From the NCBI RefSeq assembly GCF_042477335.2, contig NC_091246.1, positions 252,176,001 through 252,240,000 of the forward strand: a stretch of 64,000 nucleotides of DNA, written 5' to 3'. Below, in pieces: positions 32,561 to 43,084 of this stretch. The notes beneath the pieces were generated by a model that was given only the letters and a program-made list of their open reading frames with translations, did no database searches and was not told where the DNA came from. This DNA comes from Ovis canadensis. Its lineage: Eukaryota; Chordata; Mammalia; Artiodactyla; Bovidae. The position numbers were made by a program, and so were the translations under genes. Within the stretch, counting starts at the first letter, position 1; each line of letters starts with the position of its first letter.

Positions 32561-33055
32561 TGTTATCAAGTCCAAACTTGTACTGCTCACCACACAACAG
32601 GTCAATAAACCAGAAATAAGCTGTTGGGGCAAGGAATAGTGACTTTATTCAGAAAGCCAGCAGATCAAGAAGATGGTGAACCAGTGTCCTGAAGAATCAT
32701 CCTCCCTGAGTTAGAATTCAGGCTTCTTTTACACTTAAAGGGGAGACGGTGTGGTCGGCTGATGCCAGCTTCTTGGTGTCAAAATCCTTTACTTTTGAAG
32801 CTGTCCACATAGGTCAGGTCAGGATGTTCTTGTAAACCTCCAGCAAGGCAAATGCTATTCTCTGCTCTGCAACTTTTTATCTCTCTGTGAATGGAAAAGT
32901 GTATCTTTGAAGATCAGAGCCTTGAGAATGGGCTAGCCTGTGCATTTCAGGCCATAGGCAACATTCTTAACTGGAAGCAAGAGGGAAAGAATACAAAGGT
33001 TAAAGTAAAAGAAACAGATCCAATACAGAGTCAGGCTTGTTCTCCCCTATTACAA
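32561..33055 (-). mobile_element. Solo LTR of an endogenous retrovirus, copy 3 of 3, intact ends
   Basis: 495 bp with TG...CA termini (minus strand starts TGTAATAGGG and ends GATAACA) and a perfect 4-bp target duplication 'atac' at 32557-32560 and 33056-33059. The minus strand has a poly(A) signal at 32644-32649 after 'ctgctggctttctg', and a U5 with 'ggtgagcagtacaagtttgg', as in copies 1 and 2. A 4-bp duplication is typical of class I (gammaretrovirus-like) elements. No internal genes flank it. Confidence 0.85.
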
Positions 33056-33369
33056 TACTGGTCTCTGTCTTTAAAAAAATGTAGCATGGTTATATAAGAT
33101 GTTAACACTGGAGAAACAAGGTGAAGGGTTATATGGTTCTTAGGTAAGAATTCTATACTGTCTTTGGAACATTTTGTCAATCTAAACTTCTTTCCTTCCA
33201 AAATAAAAAGGTTATTAAATAAATAATGCAGTGCTTAAATCCTAACTCAGTATTCTGGAGAGCCAATGGCTCTGAGCTGAGGCCTATTCTCCCTTCCTTA
33301 AACAAAGATTAGCAGATGTTATAGGAGTACAGTGGTATACTATTCTGTCTTAAAAAAGGAGAAAATAAT

Positions 33370-34078
33370 CCCACTTGTAACATGTATGCACACGGAAGAC
33401 ACAGTGCTCAATGAAATAAGCTAGACGCAGAAAGACAAGTATCGTATGATCTCACATGGGTGTACAATCTAAAACAGTCAAACTCACAGAAACAGAGAGT
33501 TAGAATGGTAGTTTCCAGGCATTGGGGGGGGGGAGGGAAATATGAGGACACGTCGGTCAAAGGGTACAAAGTCTTGAATACACAAAATAGACGACTGCAA
33601 GTTCTGAAGATTGAACACACGGCACAGTGACCACAGGCAACAATGTGAAAGTGAGTCGCTGGGTTGAGTCCCATTCTCTGCAGCCCCACAGACCGTAGCC
33701 CACCAGGCTCCTCCGTCCAGGGATTCTCCAGGGGGTTGCCGTTTCCTTCTCCAGGGGGCCTTCCCGAACCAGGGACTGAACCCAGGTCTTCCACATTTCA
33801 GGCAGATTTTTTACTGGCTGAGACACCAGGGAAGCCCATACAGGGAACAATATTGTATTGTATACTTAAAATTTGCCAAGAGGATAGATATGAAACCAAA
33901 TCTTCTCAACACACACAGAAACTATGTAGGCATGATGGATTAAATGATTTAGCTTGACTGGAGTGATCTTTTCACAAGGTATACATATGTCAAAACATCA
34001 AATCGTATACCTTAAATATATATAATTGTCTATGTCAAAGATACCCAATAAAGTTTTTTTAAAAAAAAAGAAAAAGAA
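33370..34078 (+). mobile_element. Old L1 3' end, split by Bov-tA
   Basis: 'agtatcgtatgatctcacat', 'cacagaaacagagagttaga', 'gaatggtagtttccaggcat', 'tcgtataccttaaatatata', ending 'acccaataaag' and an A-rich tail. This is the common mammalian L1M-type 3' end. Confidence 0.75.
33641..33838 (-). repeat. Bov-tA SINE inside the L1 tail
   Basis: 'gtgaaagtgagtcgctgggt', 'tccagggggttgccgtttcc', 'ctggctgagacaccagggaa'. 'caggcaacaat' / 'cagggaacaat' repeats at the edges. Confidence 0.9.
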
Positions 34079-35004
34079 ATATACATACCTTTTGTCTGTG
34101 AACCTGTAAGTCACAAAGAAAAATGGTTTAAATAATGGCCTTGATTATTAGTTTATGAGAAACAAATAAAAATTGTACCTTAACAACAACAAAAAGATTC
34201 AATAGTATCAAACTGTTCTCAGTAGAATAAGGATTGAAGGGAATAACTTTGTCATGTGGGACTCAAGGTGATTTAACACAAGTTCATGTACCTGCAAAAG
34301 ACACCTCATGTATCACCAGTGGTAAGAGTCTCATGCACTAGAAAATATTAGATCAGGGGCAAGTACAAACATTCTTGGATGAGAAGCAAGTAGGGGTCAT
34401 CACTCATACCTCTGTGTAAGAGATAAAGCAGAGAACCACAAAAGTATTACCTAACATACAAGAACAGTGGGGGAAAATATTAACCCAAGTGACTTTGACC
34501 CTAAATGACTGCCATTCAGCTTAGCCAATTCTAGTTGATGGTCCCATTAACAGAAAGATGTTTAGTTCTTCGGGTCAAAGACGCCTTAGAAACGCAAACA
34601 AGAGATAAGTCGGCAACATAGGAGTATCCATGGTAACGAGAAACCACCCACAGCACCCTCCACCCTGACTCCCCTCTGCAGGTGTGTCCAGTCCTTCCCC
34701 ATGATACCCGTTTATTTCTGAGCGTCGTTAGGAAAGAAGTGACCGTAAACGATCTTCTGTGTCATTCAGTCTCAAGTCCAACACAACAGCATCATACAGA
34801 TATTCTACAGGAAGGGATACGGGGCTGCTTTCAGTGACATCACCCCCAGAATTCAGTACCATCCAACAAACACTCGTGCCAGGCCAGCCCCCACCCACAT
34901 CCTGGAAGGATAGACATCAGTGGAACATGGTGAAGGAGTCTCATTCTGCTGCGGAGCCATCCTCTAAATATCTTTGAACCTGTATTGATGTTTGACCCTA
35001 TGGG
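34079..35004. other. Intergenic stretch, no gene recognised
   Basis: AT-rich for the first 500 bp. No family is recognised on either strand. Confidence 0.45.
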
Positions 35005-35205
35005 ATGGCAAGACAGCAGAACCGATCAGATCTGGGATCAAATCCTGGCTCTGCAATCGTGTAGCTTGATGCCCCTGCCCAGGTTAGTTAATACCCGCCA
35101 CCCCCCTCCTCAAGCTTCAGTTCCTTCCCATGTGAAGTGGGGCTAAAAACAGTATAAACTGCATAGGATTAAATGATAGAAAGCACACATGGGACATGAA
35201 GAGCT
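35005..35205 (+). repeat. MIR
   Basis: 'gatctgggatcaaatcctgg', 'cttcagttccttcccatgtg', 'ggattaaatgatagaaagca'. Confidence 0.78.
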
Positions 35206-35244
35206 AGCCACAAGGATAACGGTCTCTGAACAACGTCCACGGCA

Positions 35245-35400
35245 GTTTCTATAATTTCTGGGAGAATCAAATCCAATCACCTGGTTGCTGCAAACCTAAC
35301 TGATCACCCAGGGAACTTTTTAAAATATAAATCCCTAGGCTTCCATACACCTGAGAAATTCTAAATTGGGCCAGTCTGGGGCAGCGCCCAGGAACCTACG
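35245..35400 (+). mobile_element. MER5A-like DNA transposon fragment
   Basis: 'agggaactttttaaaatata', 'ctgagaaattctaaattggg', 'gcccaggaacctacgctcc'. Confidence 0.6.
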
Positions 35401-35652
35401 CTCCATGATGTACATTTACAGTGTTTTACAGGGCCTCGTCTGTAGTAGGCCCTCAATAAATACAGGCCTCCTCCCTGGCCTGGACCATTGCAACAGTCTC
35501 CTAACCACTCACCTGTGTCCACTCTCATCCATGTGTCCACCTCCGGAAGCCAGTGGAATCCTTTGGAAACGTGAAATCATGTCACATCACTGCCCCCAAA
35601 CCCTCTGCAACTCCCCATTTCTTACCGAACAAAATTCATGAACAATGCCCTA

Positions 35653-35790
35653 CATCAGCAGCTCCTGGGCACACATTAGAAATACCTAGTGAGCTTATGA
35701 ACAATACGTAGGCCTGGCCTAACCCCAGACCAGCAGAATCAGAATCTCTAGGGGTAGGGCTCAAGTGGGGTCATTATACCACATAGAGGA
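35653..35790 (+). mobile_element. MER5A-like fragment inside L2
   Basis: 'catcagcagctcctgggcac', 'ccagcagaatcagaatctct', 'ggggtagggctcaagtgggg'. Confidence 0.6.
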
Positions 35791-35996
35791 CACCCAGTTA
35801 CAATGGAACTTCAGATACCCAGTGAATAACTTTTTGGTATAAGTATGTCCTGGGAAGTATGGGGACACATTTATACTTAAAAAGTATCTATTTCTCGTCT
35901 ATCTGAAATTCCAGTGTAACCGAGTATGCTGTATTTTCATTTGCTAAACCTGGAACCCCTAGGCCACACAATATCCTTTCTAAAAAGCTCACAGTG

Positions 35997-36343
35997 GGGC
36001 TTCCCTGGTGGCTCAGTGGTAAAGAATCCGCCTGCCAATGCAGGAGACCCGGGTTCGATCCCTGGTCAGGGGGATCCCACATGCGGCGGGATCGCTCGGC
36101 TTGTGAGCTCACAACTATTGAGCCTGTGCTCTGGAGCCCAGGATCACGACTGCTGAGCCCAGATGCTGCAGCTACTAAAGTCCCGGTGCCCTGGAGCCCG
36201 TGAGCCGCAAGAGGAGAGGCCGCTGCAGCGGGAAGCCAGCCCACCGCGACTAGAGAGTGGCCCCCACTCAGCACAGGGAGGAGCGCGTGCAGCAACAGAG
36301 ACCCTGCCCAGCCAAGGGCAAAGAAATGAATTAAATTATAAAG
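35997..36343 (+). repeat. Long CHR-type SINE with a perfect 13-bp target duplication
   Basis: 347 bp from 'gggcttccctggtggctcag' to an A-rich 'gaaatgaattaaattataaag' region. 'aaagctcacagtg' at 35984-35996 and 36344-36356 is identical on both sides. The low divergence and intact duplication suggest a relatively young insertion. Confidence 0.92.
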
Positions 36344-36804
36344 AAAGCTCACAGTGAAACGGCCCCCATCACCTCTCATCTATTCCTCTCCCTCGAATCC
36401 CTCCACTCCATCCTTCTCCTTTAAAGAGTCAGCCACCTTCCCCGTCTCTACAGCTTGCAGTTGCTGTCTGCCTGGGATGCCCTGTCTGGGTCAGACACCA
36501 GCAAGCCTCCCTGACCTCTGCAAGAGCACCCTCTCCCAGGGTTCCCCTCGCCCTGCTTTACTGTGTCTTTGTAGCAACCACACGACATGGTGTATTATTT
36601 GTTTGGCTGTCCATCTCCCTTTCCCCACAAACTAGACTGTCAGCTCCATGACTTGTTGGAGACACTTTGGTTCTTTCCTCGCTGTCTCTGCAATGCCTAA
36701 AACCCTGCCAGCTACTCAGTAAATTCGGGCTGAATTAGTTAATGGGGGATGAAAAGACTCTTCCTTCCAGCACAACTCCCTAAACATTCCTGTGGGAGGA
36801 GCTG

Positions 36805-36977
36805 ATAGATATCTTGGCTGGACCGGGTCTTGCTTGTGGCACGCAGGATCTTTAGTTGCAGCATGCGAACTCTCGGTTGTAGCCATGTGGGATCTAGTTC
36901 CCTGACCAGGGATCGAACCTGGGCCCCCTGCACTGGGAGTGTGGAGTTTCAGCCCCTGGAACACCAGGCACGTCCCA
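36805..36977 (-). repeat. CHR-type SINE
   Basis: 'ctttagttgcagcatgcgaa', 'ccctgaccagggatcgaacc', 'tcagcccctggaacaccagg'. Confidence 0.87.
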
Positions 36978-37004
36978 GCCCCAGTAGAGGTAACTTTTAC
37001 TGAG

Positions 37005-37300
37005 AATGAGCGCAGCTAATGTTTACTGAGCTTGTCCTGTGTGCCAGGCAGCATTCAAAGCGCTTCCCCTACATTTGCTCATGATATATGTTTCATTCTC
37101 ATGACAAACCTTGTAGGAACCATAAATATTACATTAGTCGCTCAGTCATGTCCGACTTTTTACGACCCCATGGACTGTAGCCCGCCAGGCTCCTCTGTCC
37201 ATGGGATTCTCTAGGCAAAAATACTGGAGTGGGTTGCCATTTCCTCCTCCAGAGGAACCATAATGATTCTTATTTTAAGAGGAGGAAAGTGGATTTTTCA
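37005..37300 (-). repeat. MIR split by a Bov-tA fragment
   Basis: 'gtttactgagcttgtcctgt', 'gtgccaggcagcattcaaag', resuming at 37253 with 'aggaaccataatgattctta', 'ttttaagaggaggaaagtgg'. Confidence 0.7.
37126..37252 (-). repeat. Bov-tA SINE, partial
   Basis: 'gtcgctcagtcatgtccgac' to 'tgggttgccatttcctcctc'. 11-bp target duplication 'aggaaccataa' at 37115-37125 and 37253-37263. Confidence 0.92.
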
Positions 37301-38240
37301 ACAGCAAACCTCAAAAACCTCCAGTGCCTACACCAGAGGGACAAATGTACTTTCTCTACGTTCCCTTCCTGTACCCTGGATTCTGGGTCAGGTCCCGTGT
37401 GCTGTTCATTGTTGGGGTGAGGAGGAAGCTGGGGTCAGGGGTGAGCACTGCGCAAAGCTGCAACTGCTCCAATGTCTGGAGTCAAGAGCGTTTGACACAG
37501 CGTCGCTCTTGAACTACAGACAGGGCAAGGCTGTTGGGCAGAGTGGTGCCTGGAACCACAAAGCCAGTCTGTTAAAAGAGACATTGAGCCCAGGAGGGCT
37601 GGCTGGAGGTTTTCTGTCCATGTTCACGTCCATGTAGTTATTAATTCTGCAACTGACAAGGCTCGTGTGCTCAGAGATATACATCCCATGCGCCCGAGGG
37701 GTGCACGCCCATTTGACCCTCACAATGGCCTCATAGGAAAGGAGAGCTACTATTCTTTGTCCTGAGTGGCCAGTGAGATGAGGAGACAGAAGCCTAGAAC
37801 ATTCCACAAGATGCATGAGTCACAGGCTTCTTGGAAGCTGGTCTCTGACCCTGATCAGTGCCTTTCCCATTCACAGCACTGGGCTGTCTTCACCTGGAGT
37901 AACAGCAACAACCTTGCGGCCACAGTGACTCACTCTGGCTCATCACTGGTACTTCAGGGGCAGGAGACAGATGGGCCCTCGGCGGAAGAGTTTCTCCCCT
38001 GTGGACAGAAGCTCCGTAACAGTGGGATGATGAAGGAGGCTGGGTCCTGCCCAGGTAAAGAGATAAAAGACCATATATTCCTCATTCTCAAAGTCAAGCA
38101 CTCCCTGACCGCACATGCATAGAAAGGCTCTGTGGAGGTCAAAGAGGGAGAGGGGATCACCTCATAGTAAGTGATATCAAGCACCCATAAGCCTCTTCAC
38201 CAGAATCCACCTTGGCGGAAAGACAAGCAAGGACACGCGG
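37301..38240. other. Intergenic stretch, no gene recognised
   Basis: Unique sequence. Frames of 118-124 codons lack protein features. Confidence 0.45.
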
Positions 38241-38253
38241 GAGGATCCTGAAA

Positions 38254-38457
38254 GTGAAAGTCATACTTGCTCAGTCAGGCCTAACGCCGGGGACAGTAGC
38301 CCGCCAGGCTCCTCTGTCCATGGGATTTCCCAGAGGAGAATTCTGGAAGTGGTAGCCATTTCCTTCTCCGGGGGTCTTCCCGACCCAAGGATGGAACCCA
38401 CATCTCTCACATTGCAGGCAGATCCTTTACCATCTGAGCCACCAGAGAAGCCTCAGA
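38254..38457 (-). repeat. Bov-tA SINE
   Basis: 'gtgaaagtcatacttgctca', 'ggtagccatttccttctccg', 'ctttaccatctgagccacca'. Perfect 13-bp duplication 'gaggatcctgaaa' at 38241-38253 and 38458-38470. Confidence 0.95.
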
Positions 38458-38924
38458 GAGGATCCTGAAATACACCAAATACAGACTCAGAATCAGGCAA
38501 ATCAAAATGATTGGCCAAAGAAAACCCAGAAAAAATGCCCCATAAAAGTAATTCAAACTACCACGAGGAGGCAACTTAGCAACTCTTTCTGAGTACTGTA
38601 CTCTTGTTTTCCTCCTAATGAACACCTCACTTGTTTAACTACTTTCTATCTTTGTGGGAATTCTTTTCTGCACAGCCAAAGGGCCAGGGCCTGGTCACGG
38701 GCTGACCTAGTGGCTGGGATCTGGTGCTCTCACTACAGGAACCTGGCCTCAGTCTCTGCTCTGGGAACCCAAGCTCCGCTCCAAGCCACTGCAGGCCGAG
38801 GCCACCCGAGATCACTGTGGCTTCCGCACTACCTTGACCTGAGCCTCAGTTTGCTTTCCTGTAGAATAGATGTGATGAGAATTCACAGGATTGCTAGAGG
38901 AATGAGGTCGATTCACACGCTTCT
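38458..38924. other. Intergenic stretch with a CHR-like fragment and a MIR
   Basis: 38703-38800 ('ctagtggctgggatctggtg', 'ctgggaacccaagctccgct') resembles a SINE fragment. 38825-38905 ('gagcctcagtttgctttcct') is a MIR in sense orientation. The rest is unassigned. Confidence 0.45.
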
Positions 38925-39860
38925 GGGCTCCAAAATCACTGCAGATGGCGACTGCAGCCATGAAATTAAAAGACACTTACTTCTCGGCCCTGTATGCAAG
39001 ACAGGAAAAAAGACACAGCTGTGTATAACGGACTTTTGGACTCAGAGGGAGAGGGAGAGGGTGGGATGATTTGGGAGAATGGCATTCTAACATGTATACT
39101 ATCATGTAAGAATTGAATCGCCAGTCTATGTCTGACGCAGGATACAGCATGCTTGGGGCTGGTGCATGGGGATGACCCAGAGAGATGTTATGGGGAGGGA
39201 GGTGGGAGGGGGGTTCATGTTTGGGAATGCATGTAAGAATTAAAGATTTTAAAATTAAAAAAAATAATAATAAATAAATAAAATAAAACCAAATGTTTAA
39301 AAAAAAAAAAAGAAAGAAAAGACGCTTCCTTCTCGGAAGGAAAGTTATGGCCAACCTAGGCAGCATATTCAAAAGCAGAGACATTACTTTGCCAACAAAG
39401 GTCCGTCTAGTTAAGGCAATGGTTTTTCCAGTGGTCATGTATGGATGTGAGTGTTGGACTATAAAGAAAGCCGAGCACCGAAGAATTGATGCTTTTGAAC
39501 TGTGGTGTTGGAGAAGACTCTTGAGAGTCCCTTGGACTGCAAGGAGATCTAACCAGTCCATCCTAAAAGAGATCAGTCCTGGGTGTTCATTGGAAAGACT
39601 GATGTTGAGGCTGAAACTCCAATACTTTGGCCACCTGATACAAAGAGGTGATTCATTTGAAAAGACCCTGATGCTGGGAAATATTGAGGGCAGGAGAAGA
39701 GGATGACAGAGGATGAGATGGTTGGATGGCATTATCAACTCGATGGACATGGGTTTGGGTAGACTCCGGGAGTTGGTGATGGACAGGGAGGCCTGGCGTG
39801 CTGTGGATCATGGGGTCGCAAAGAGCCGGACACGACTGAGCGACTGAACTGCACTGAACT
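38925..39860 (+). mobile_element. BovB 3' portion, split by an L1 tail
   Basis: 'gctccaaaatcactgcagat' begins the piece. After the interruption, 39337-39860 encodes the last coding block ([34 protein letters not shown]) and ends 'gactgagcgactgaactgca'. It is 5'-truncated and inactive. Confidence 0.9.
38988..39316 (+). mobile_element. Retroelement 3' end (L1-like) inserted in BovB
   Basis: A 3'UTR with 'gaattgaatcgccagtctat', 'gggaggtgggaggggggttc', 'gtaagaattaaagattttaa' and an A-rich tail (39255-39316). A 20-bp target duplication 'aaaagacacttacttctcgg' (38968-38987) matches 39317-39336 at 18 of 20 positions. Confidence 0.8.
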
Positions 39861-40246
39861 GAGCACATACGTTATATCATTCTGAACCAACTACTGGGTT
39901 CAGAATCATTCCCAGTCCCTGCGGCTGGGCACCCAGCAGAGGACTGACTCTCCTGGCTTTTAAATTCTAGTGGGGACGGCAAGCCATGAACAGAAACAGG
40001 GAGACAAACCAAAACAATTTCACAGAGTGAGAAGCGCTGCAACTGACACAGAACAGAGCGGGAAGCCTGGGGTGGGGTTCCCCAGGCACTTAAACAGTAC
40101 CTGGCACACAGCAGGTGTTCAGAGTTATTTGTTCTCTGACTGGACGTGCTGGGTGGACGGGGAAGATGCCACCCTAGGGTGGTGGGGGGGGGGGCGGGGG
40201 AGGCGGGGAACAACCGGCATGGGAGCCAGGGTCACAGCACCAGGCA
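39861..40246. other. Intergenic stretch with a strong G-run upstream of TMCO4
   Basis: Mostly unassigned. At about 40181-40208 the + strand has G-runs (a run of ten G, then 'cgggggaggcgggg') that fit a G-quadruplex pattern of four or more G3+ tracts. Confidence 0.5.
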
Positions 40247-40425
40247 GTTCAGTTCAGTCGCTCAGTCTTGTCCGACTCTTTGTGACCCCTTGGACTGCAG
40301 CAAGCCAGGCCTCCCTGTCCATCGCCAACTCCCGGAGCTTGCTCAAACTCATGTCCATCGAGTCGGTGATGCCATCCAACCATCTCATCCTCTGCCGTCC
40401 CCTTCTCCTCCCGCTTGCAGTCTTT
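40247..40425 (-). mobile_element. BovB terminal 3' fragment
   Basis: 'cagttcagttcagtcgctca' to 'ccgtccccttctcctcccgc'. 'gcaccaggcag' / 'gcgccaggcag' at the edges is a probable target duplication. It lies about 120 bp left of the TMCO4 CpG island. Confidence 0.9.
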
Positions 40426-40539
40426 GCAGCGCCAGGCAGGGGAAACCTCAAAGGCAAAGAAACGGAAGGGAAACTTGACAGCATGGATAGATCTCAACGC
40501 TCTGTGAACTTCACAGGGCTGTCTACCTAGGCGGGAAGG

Positions 40540-41230
40540 CGGGGTCTGTGGCCGGCTCTTTGATTTCACATCATCTGCTTTTGACGATTCCCCCCGGACG
40601 GCCGCGCGGCTCTCCGCGTGGGGGGACCGAGTCCGGCGAGCACTCTCCGCAGCGCCGAACCCGCGAGGGCGCACGGGCCCACGGAGCGAGATTGGCGCGG
40701 GGCTGGCGGGTCACTGCCTGAGCCGGGCAGCCCGGGCCACGCGCCGGGGCCGGGAGCCCGGAAGCACCGGGAGCGCGCGGGGCGGGGCGCCGGGCGGCGG
40801 GAGCCGCGCGCGGGGCGGGGCCGGAGCAGCCCGGCGCCCTGGCCCTCGGCGCGCCGCCGCCTTCAGGTAAGGGGCGCGCGCTCCGCGCCGCCCGGCCCGC
40901 GGGCCCGTTGCCCCCTCCTCCCCTCCCCCGGCCCCCGGTGCCAGGGGCGCGGCGGCGGCCCGGCGCCGACCGGCCGGAGTCAAAGCCGCCGGGCGGCTTC
41001 TTGCTTTCCGTCCGAGCCGGAAGTGCGCTGAGAGCCCCACGCCTTGGCCGCAGATGGGGAAACTGAGGCCGGGCCTCCCCTGGTAAATGAGGACTCTGGT
41101 CCGGGCCGGGGAGGGGCGGTGCTTGCCCGACCCAAGGTCAGCCGGGGTCGCCGGGCTTCCCCTTGGCTCACGGGGCCCCTCGGGCGCTCCTCGGCCCGCC
41201 TTTTTCTGGCCCCTGCAGCCCTCTGAGCTC
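40540..41230 (+). promoter_or_regulatory. TMCO4: TMCO4 CpG-island promoter
   Basis: Very dense CpG from about 40590 to 40980, with no TATA box. Two perfect GC boxes (GGGGCGGGGC) lie at 40779-40788 and 40812-40821, just before the first splice donor. This is the typical picture of a broad housekeeping-type promoter. The start site cannot be placed exactly. Confidence 0.85.
40680..40866 (+). other. TMCO4: TMCO4 5'UTR exon 1 (left limit uncertain)
   Basis: The right limit is set by a strong donor, 'gccttcag/gtaagggg', at 40866/40867. The left limit is a guess; if transcription starts near the GC boxes the exon may be only 40-90 nt. I see no ATG in this segment, as suits a leader exon. The link to TMCO4 is inferred from position and strand relative to the coding exon at 63463. 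Confidence 0.6.
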
Positions 41231-41409
41231 TCAGGAGACACTAAAGCTGGGAGGGAGGCGAAGGTGTCGAGAATAAACTCTGGAGCAAAGGCCCCAGGGT
41301 CACAGGGAGCCCAGGTGGCCTCCTCCTGACTCCTGTTGTTAGAGGAAGGATGAATTTCTACCGATTTACTCACTTTGGGGCGGATTTTACACCTGGGTAA
41401 GCTGAGGCT

Positions 41410-41592
41410 CACACACACTCCTCCGGTCTCCTCTCTGACACACACACACTCCTCCGGTCTCCTCTCTGACACACACACACTCCTCCGGTCTCCTCTCTGA
41501 CACACACACACTCCTCCGGTCTCCTCTCTGACACACACACACTCCTCCGGTCTCCTCTCTGACACACACACACTCCTCCGGTCTCCTGTCTG
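41410..41592. repeat. 31-bp minisatellite, six copies
   Basis: Core 'ctcctccggtctcctctctg' followed by (AC)n recurs with an exact 31-bp period; the 'tcctccgg' motif starts at 41419, 41450, 41481, 41512, 41543 and 41574. The repeats look nearly identical. It lies in TMCO4 intron 1, about 550 bp after exon 1. Confidence 0.97.
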
Positions 41593-43084
41593 CCCTGCTC
41601 AGGGTGGCGCAGGAAGGCAGGACCGCAGCCCCGCTACACTCCAGGCCTTGGTCTGGACCCCACTGCGTAGGAGTCAACAGTGAGTCCTCTGTTCACTAAC
41701 TCAGCGTTCATTTCAGGGCAGAAACATGAAGCCCTTTAAGCTTTGGGGGCATCCACCAAATATATATTGAACGCCTACGCTGTGCGGTTTAGGCACTGAG
41801 AATACAGCAGTCAGCGAGGCGAGAGCTGGCCTGGGGCGTGGGGGTGCATTGCAGAGAGTGGGGTAAACCCTGCGCTTCAGCCTGAGCGGGAGGAGGGATG
41901 AGGAGGAGCACTGGCATCTTCTCCCCCTGAAGTCTGAGAAGAGGGCAGGAAGGGATGAAAGCTCACAGCTCCCAGTCCTGCCAGGCCTTGTTTGGGAGGC
42001 TTGGCCAGCCTGAGGTCCCCCAACCCCACCCCTAGGGATTTGGGGAGGAGGGGCTGGGTGGGTAGAGGGCGGCCCTGAGCTGACCTCAGAGTCTGGAAAG
42101 CTAGCTGTGTGATCTTGGGCGCGTCATTCTGCCTCCCTCGGCCTGTTTTCTCGTCGCACGGCAGGAGTCACGATACTTCACAGCATTGGTGGTGCTGTGC
42201 TGAAAGGCTTCGGAAATCGTAAGCAGGGTCCAGGTTGCGGCTCACATCAGAGACCTTGCCAAATCAGGCGTTAGCCAGGGTGTATTGTTTATTCATAGTG
42301 TTTATTTAGAGACTCAAGTGACCCTGTGGATAACCTGTGAGTGCTCTCCGTAAAGAAATGTAAGAGGCAGAGGGAGGGTGGCCGAGTTGAAGGCCGGGAG
42401 CCTGAGGAAATAGAGCCTGTGTCCCGGTCCGCATTTCAGCTTTCAGAACCCTTGCGGTCACATGTACTGCATCACACAGGTGGCTCAGGCCCTCAGTCTG
42501 CAGTTTCCAGAGTCATCCTGAACAAGCTAAGTGACCTGTCTGTGCCTCGGTTGCCTCGCCTGTAAAATACCTGTCCCCAGGGTTGTCATGGGGACGAAAG
42601 AGGCCAAAGCCGCGAAGGGCCCTGAGTAGAGCTGCCACCCTGGGATCCTTGCCAAGGCCTGGGAGCAGTTAGATGGCACAGTTGGCTGCCTTGGTTGCCG
42701 TGACCAAGCAAGTATCAGAATGGCACCATTTAGACACTGGGGGCACAGCGGTCGGTAAGACACATGCTGCCCTGGTTGGGGTGGCAGGGAGGGAGGTTCG
42801 TCAAGGTCACAGCCTGGAGAGTTTCTCGTGAGCCTGCAATCATCTTTCCCTGCACTGGTACCACGAGGCTGCAAGTGGCTGGATCAGCCTCCCGGGCCCA
42901 CACATGTGGGACCTGAGAAACGTCATTAGGTGTTTATCCTCACTCTCTCCTTTAGGACCTGATGGTTTTGTAACCATTGCTGTACATTTTAAACTGCGGA
43001 AGCAGATGAAATGGGGGGGAGGGCCTCGCTGCCTTGAATACGTTACAACGAGCAGAAGGGGGCTTAAAAGGGTATTGAACCCAC
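41593..43084. other. TMCO4 intron 1 sequence with MIR copies
   Basis: MIR-like segments on + at 42080-42240 ('ctagctgtgtgatcttgggc') and 42500-42610 ('gtgcctcggttgcctcgcct'). 41750-41830 ('tgaacgcctacgctgtgcgg') is an old repeat end. No exon is recognised. Confidence 0.55.

Larger units (their letters stand above)
35470..36735 (+). mobile_element. L2 3' region, split by a MER5A-like fragment and a SINE
   Basis: The start (35470-35640) has 'tggaccattgcaacagtctc' and 'gaaatcatgtcacatcactg'. The end (36440-36735) has 'ctgcctgggatgccctgtct', 'ctagactgtcagctccatga' and 'aataaatt'-like 'cagtaaattcgggctgaatt'. Confidence 0.65.

Noticed and set aside
39293-39706. 137-codon frame resembling a protein
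   Set aside because: It is the last coding block of BovB, not a host gene.
40711-41571. 286-codon minus-strand open frame with a repeating Cys/Val/Arg peptide
   Set aside because: It reads through the 31-bp minisatellite, whose period is not a multiple of three and which lacks stops on this strand, and then through the CpG island. Composition is dictated by the repeat; no protein family fits.
41387-41677. 96-codon minus-strand frame over the same minisatellite
   Set aside because: Another reading of the same tandem repeat, without start context or domain.
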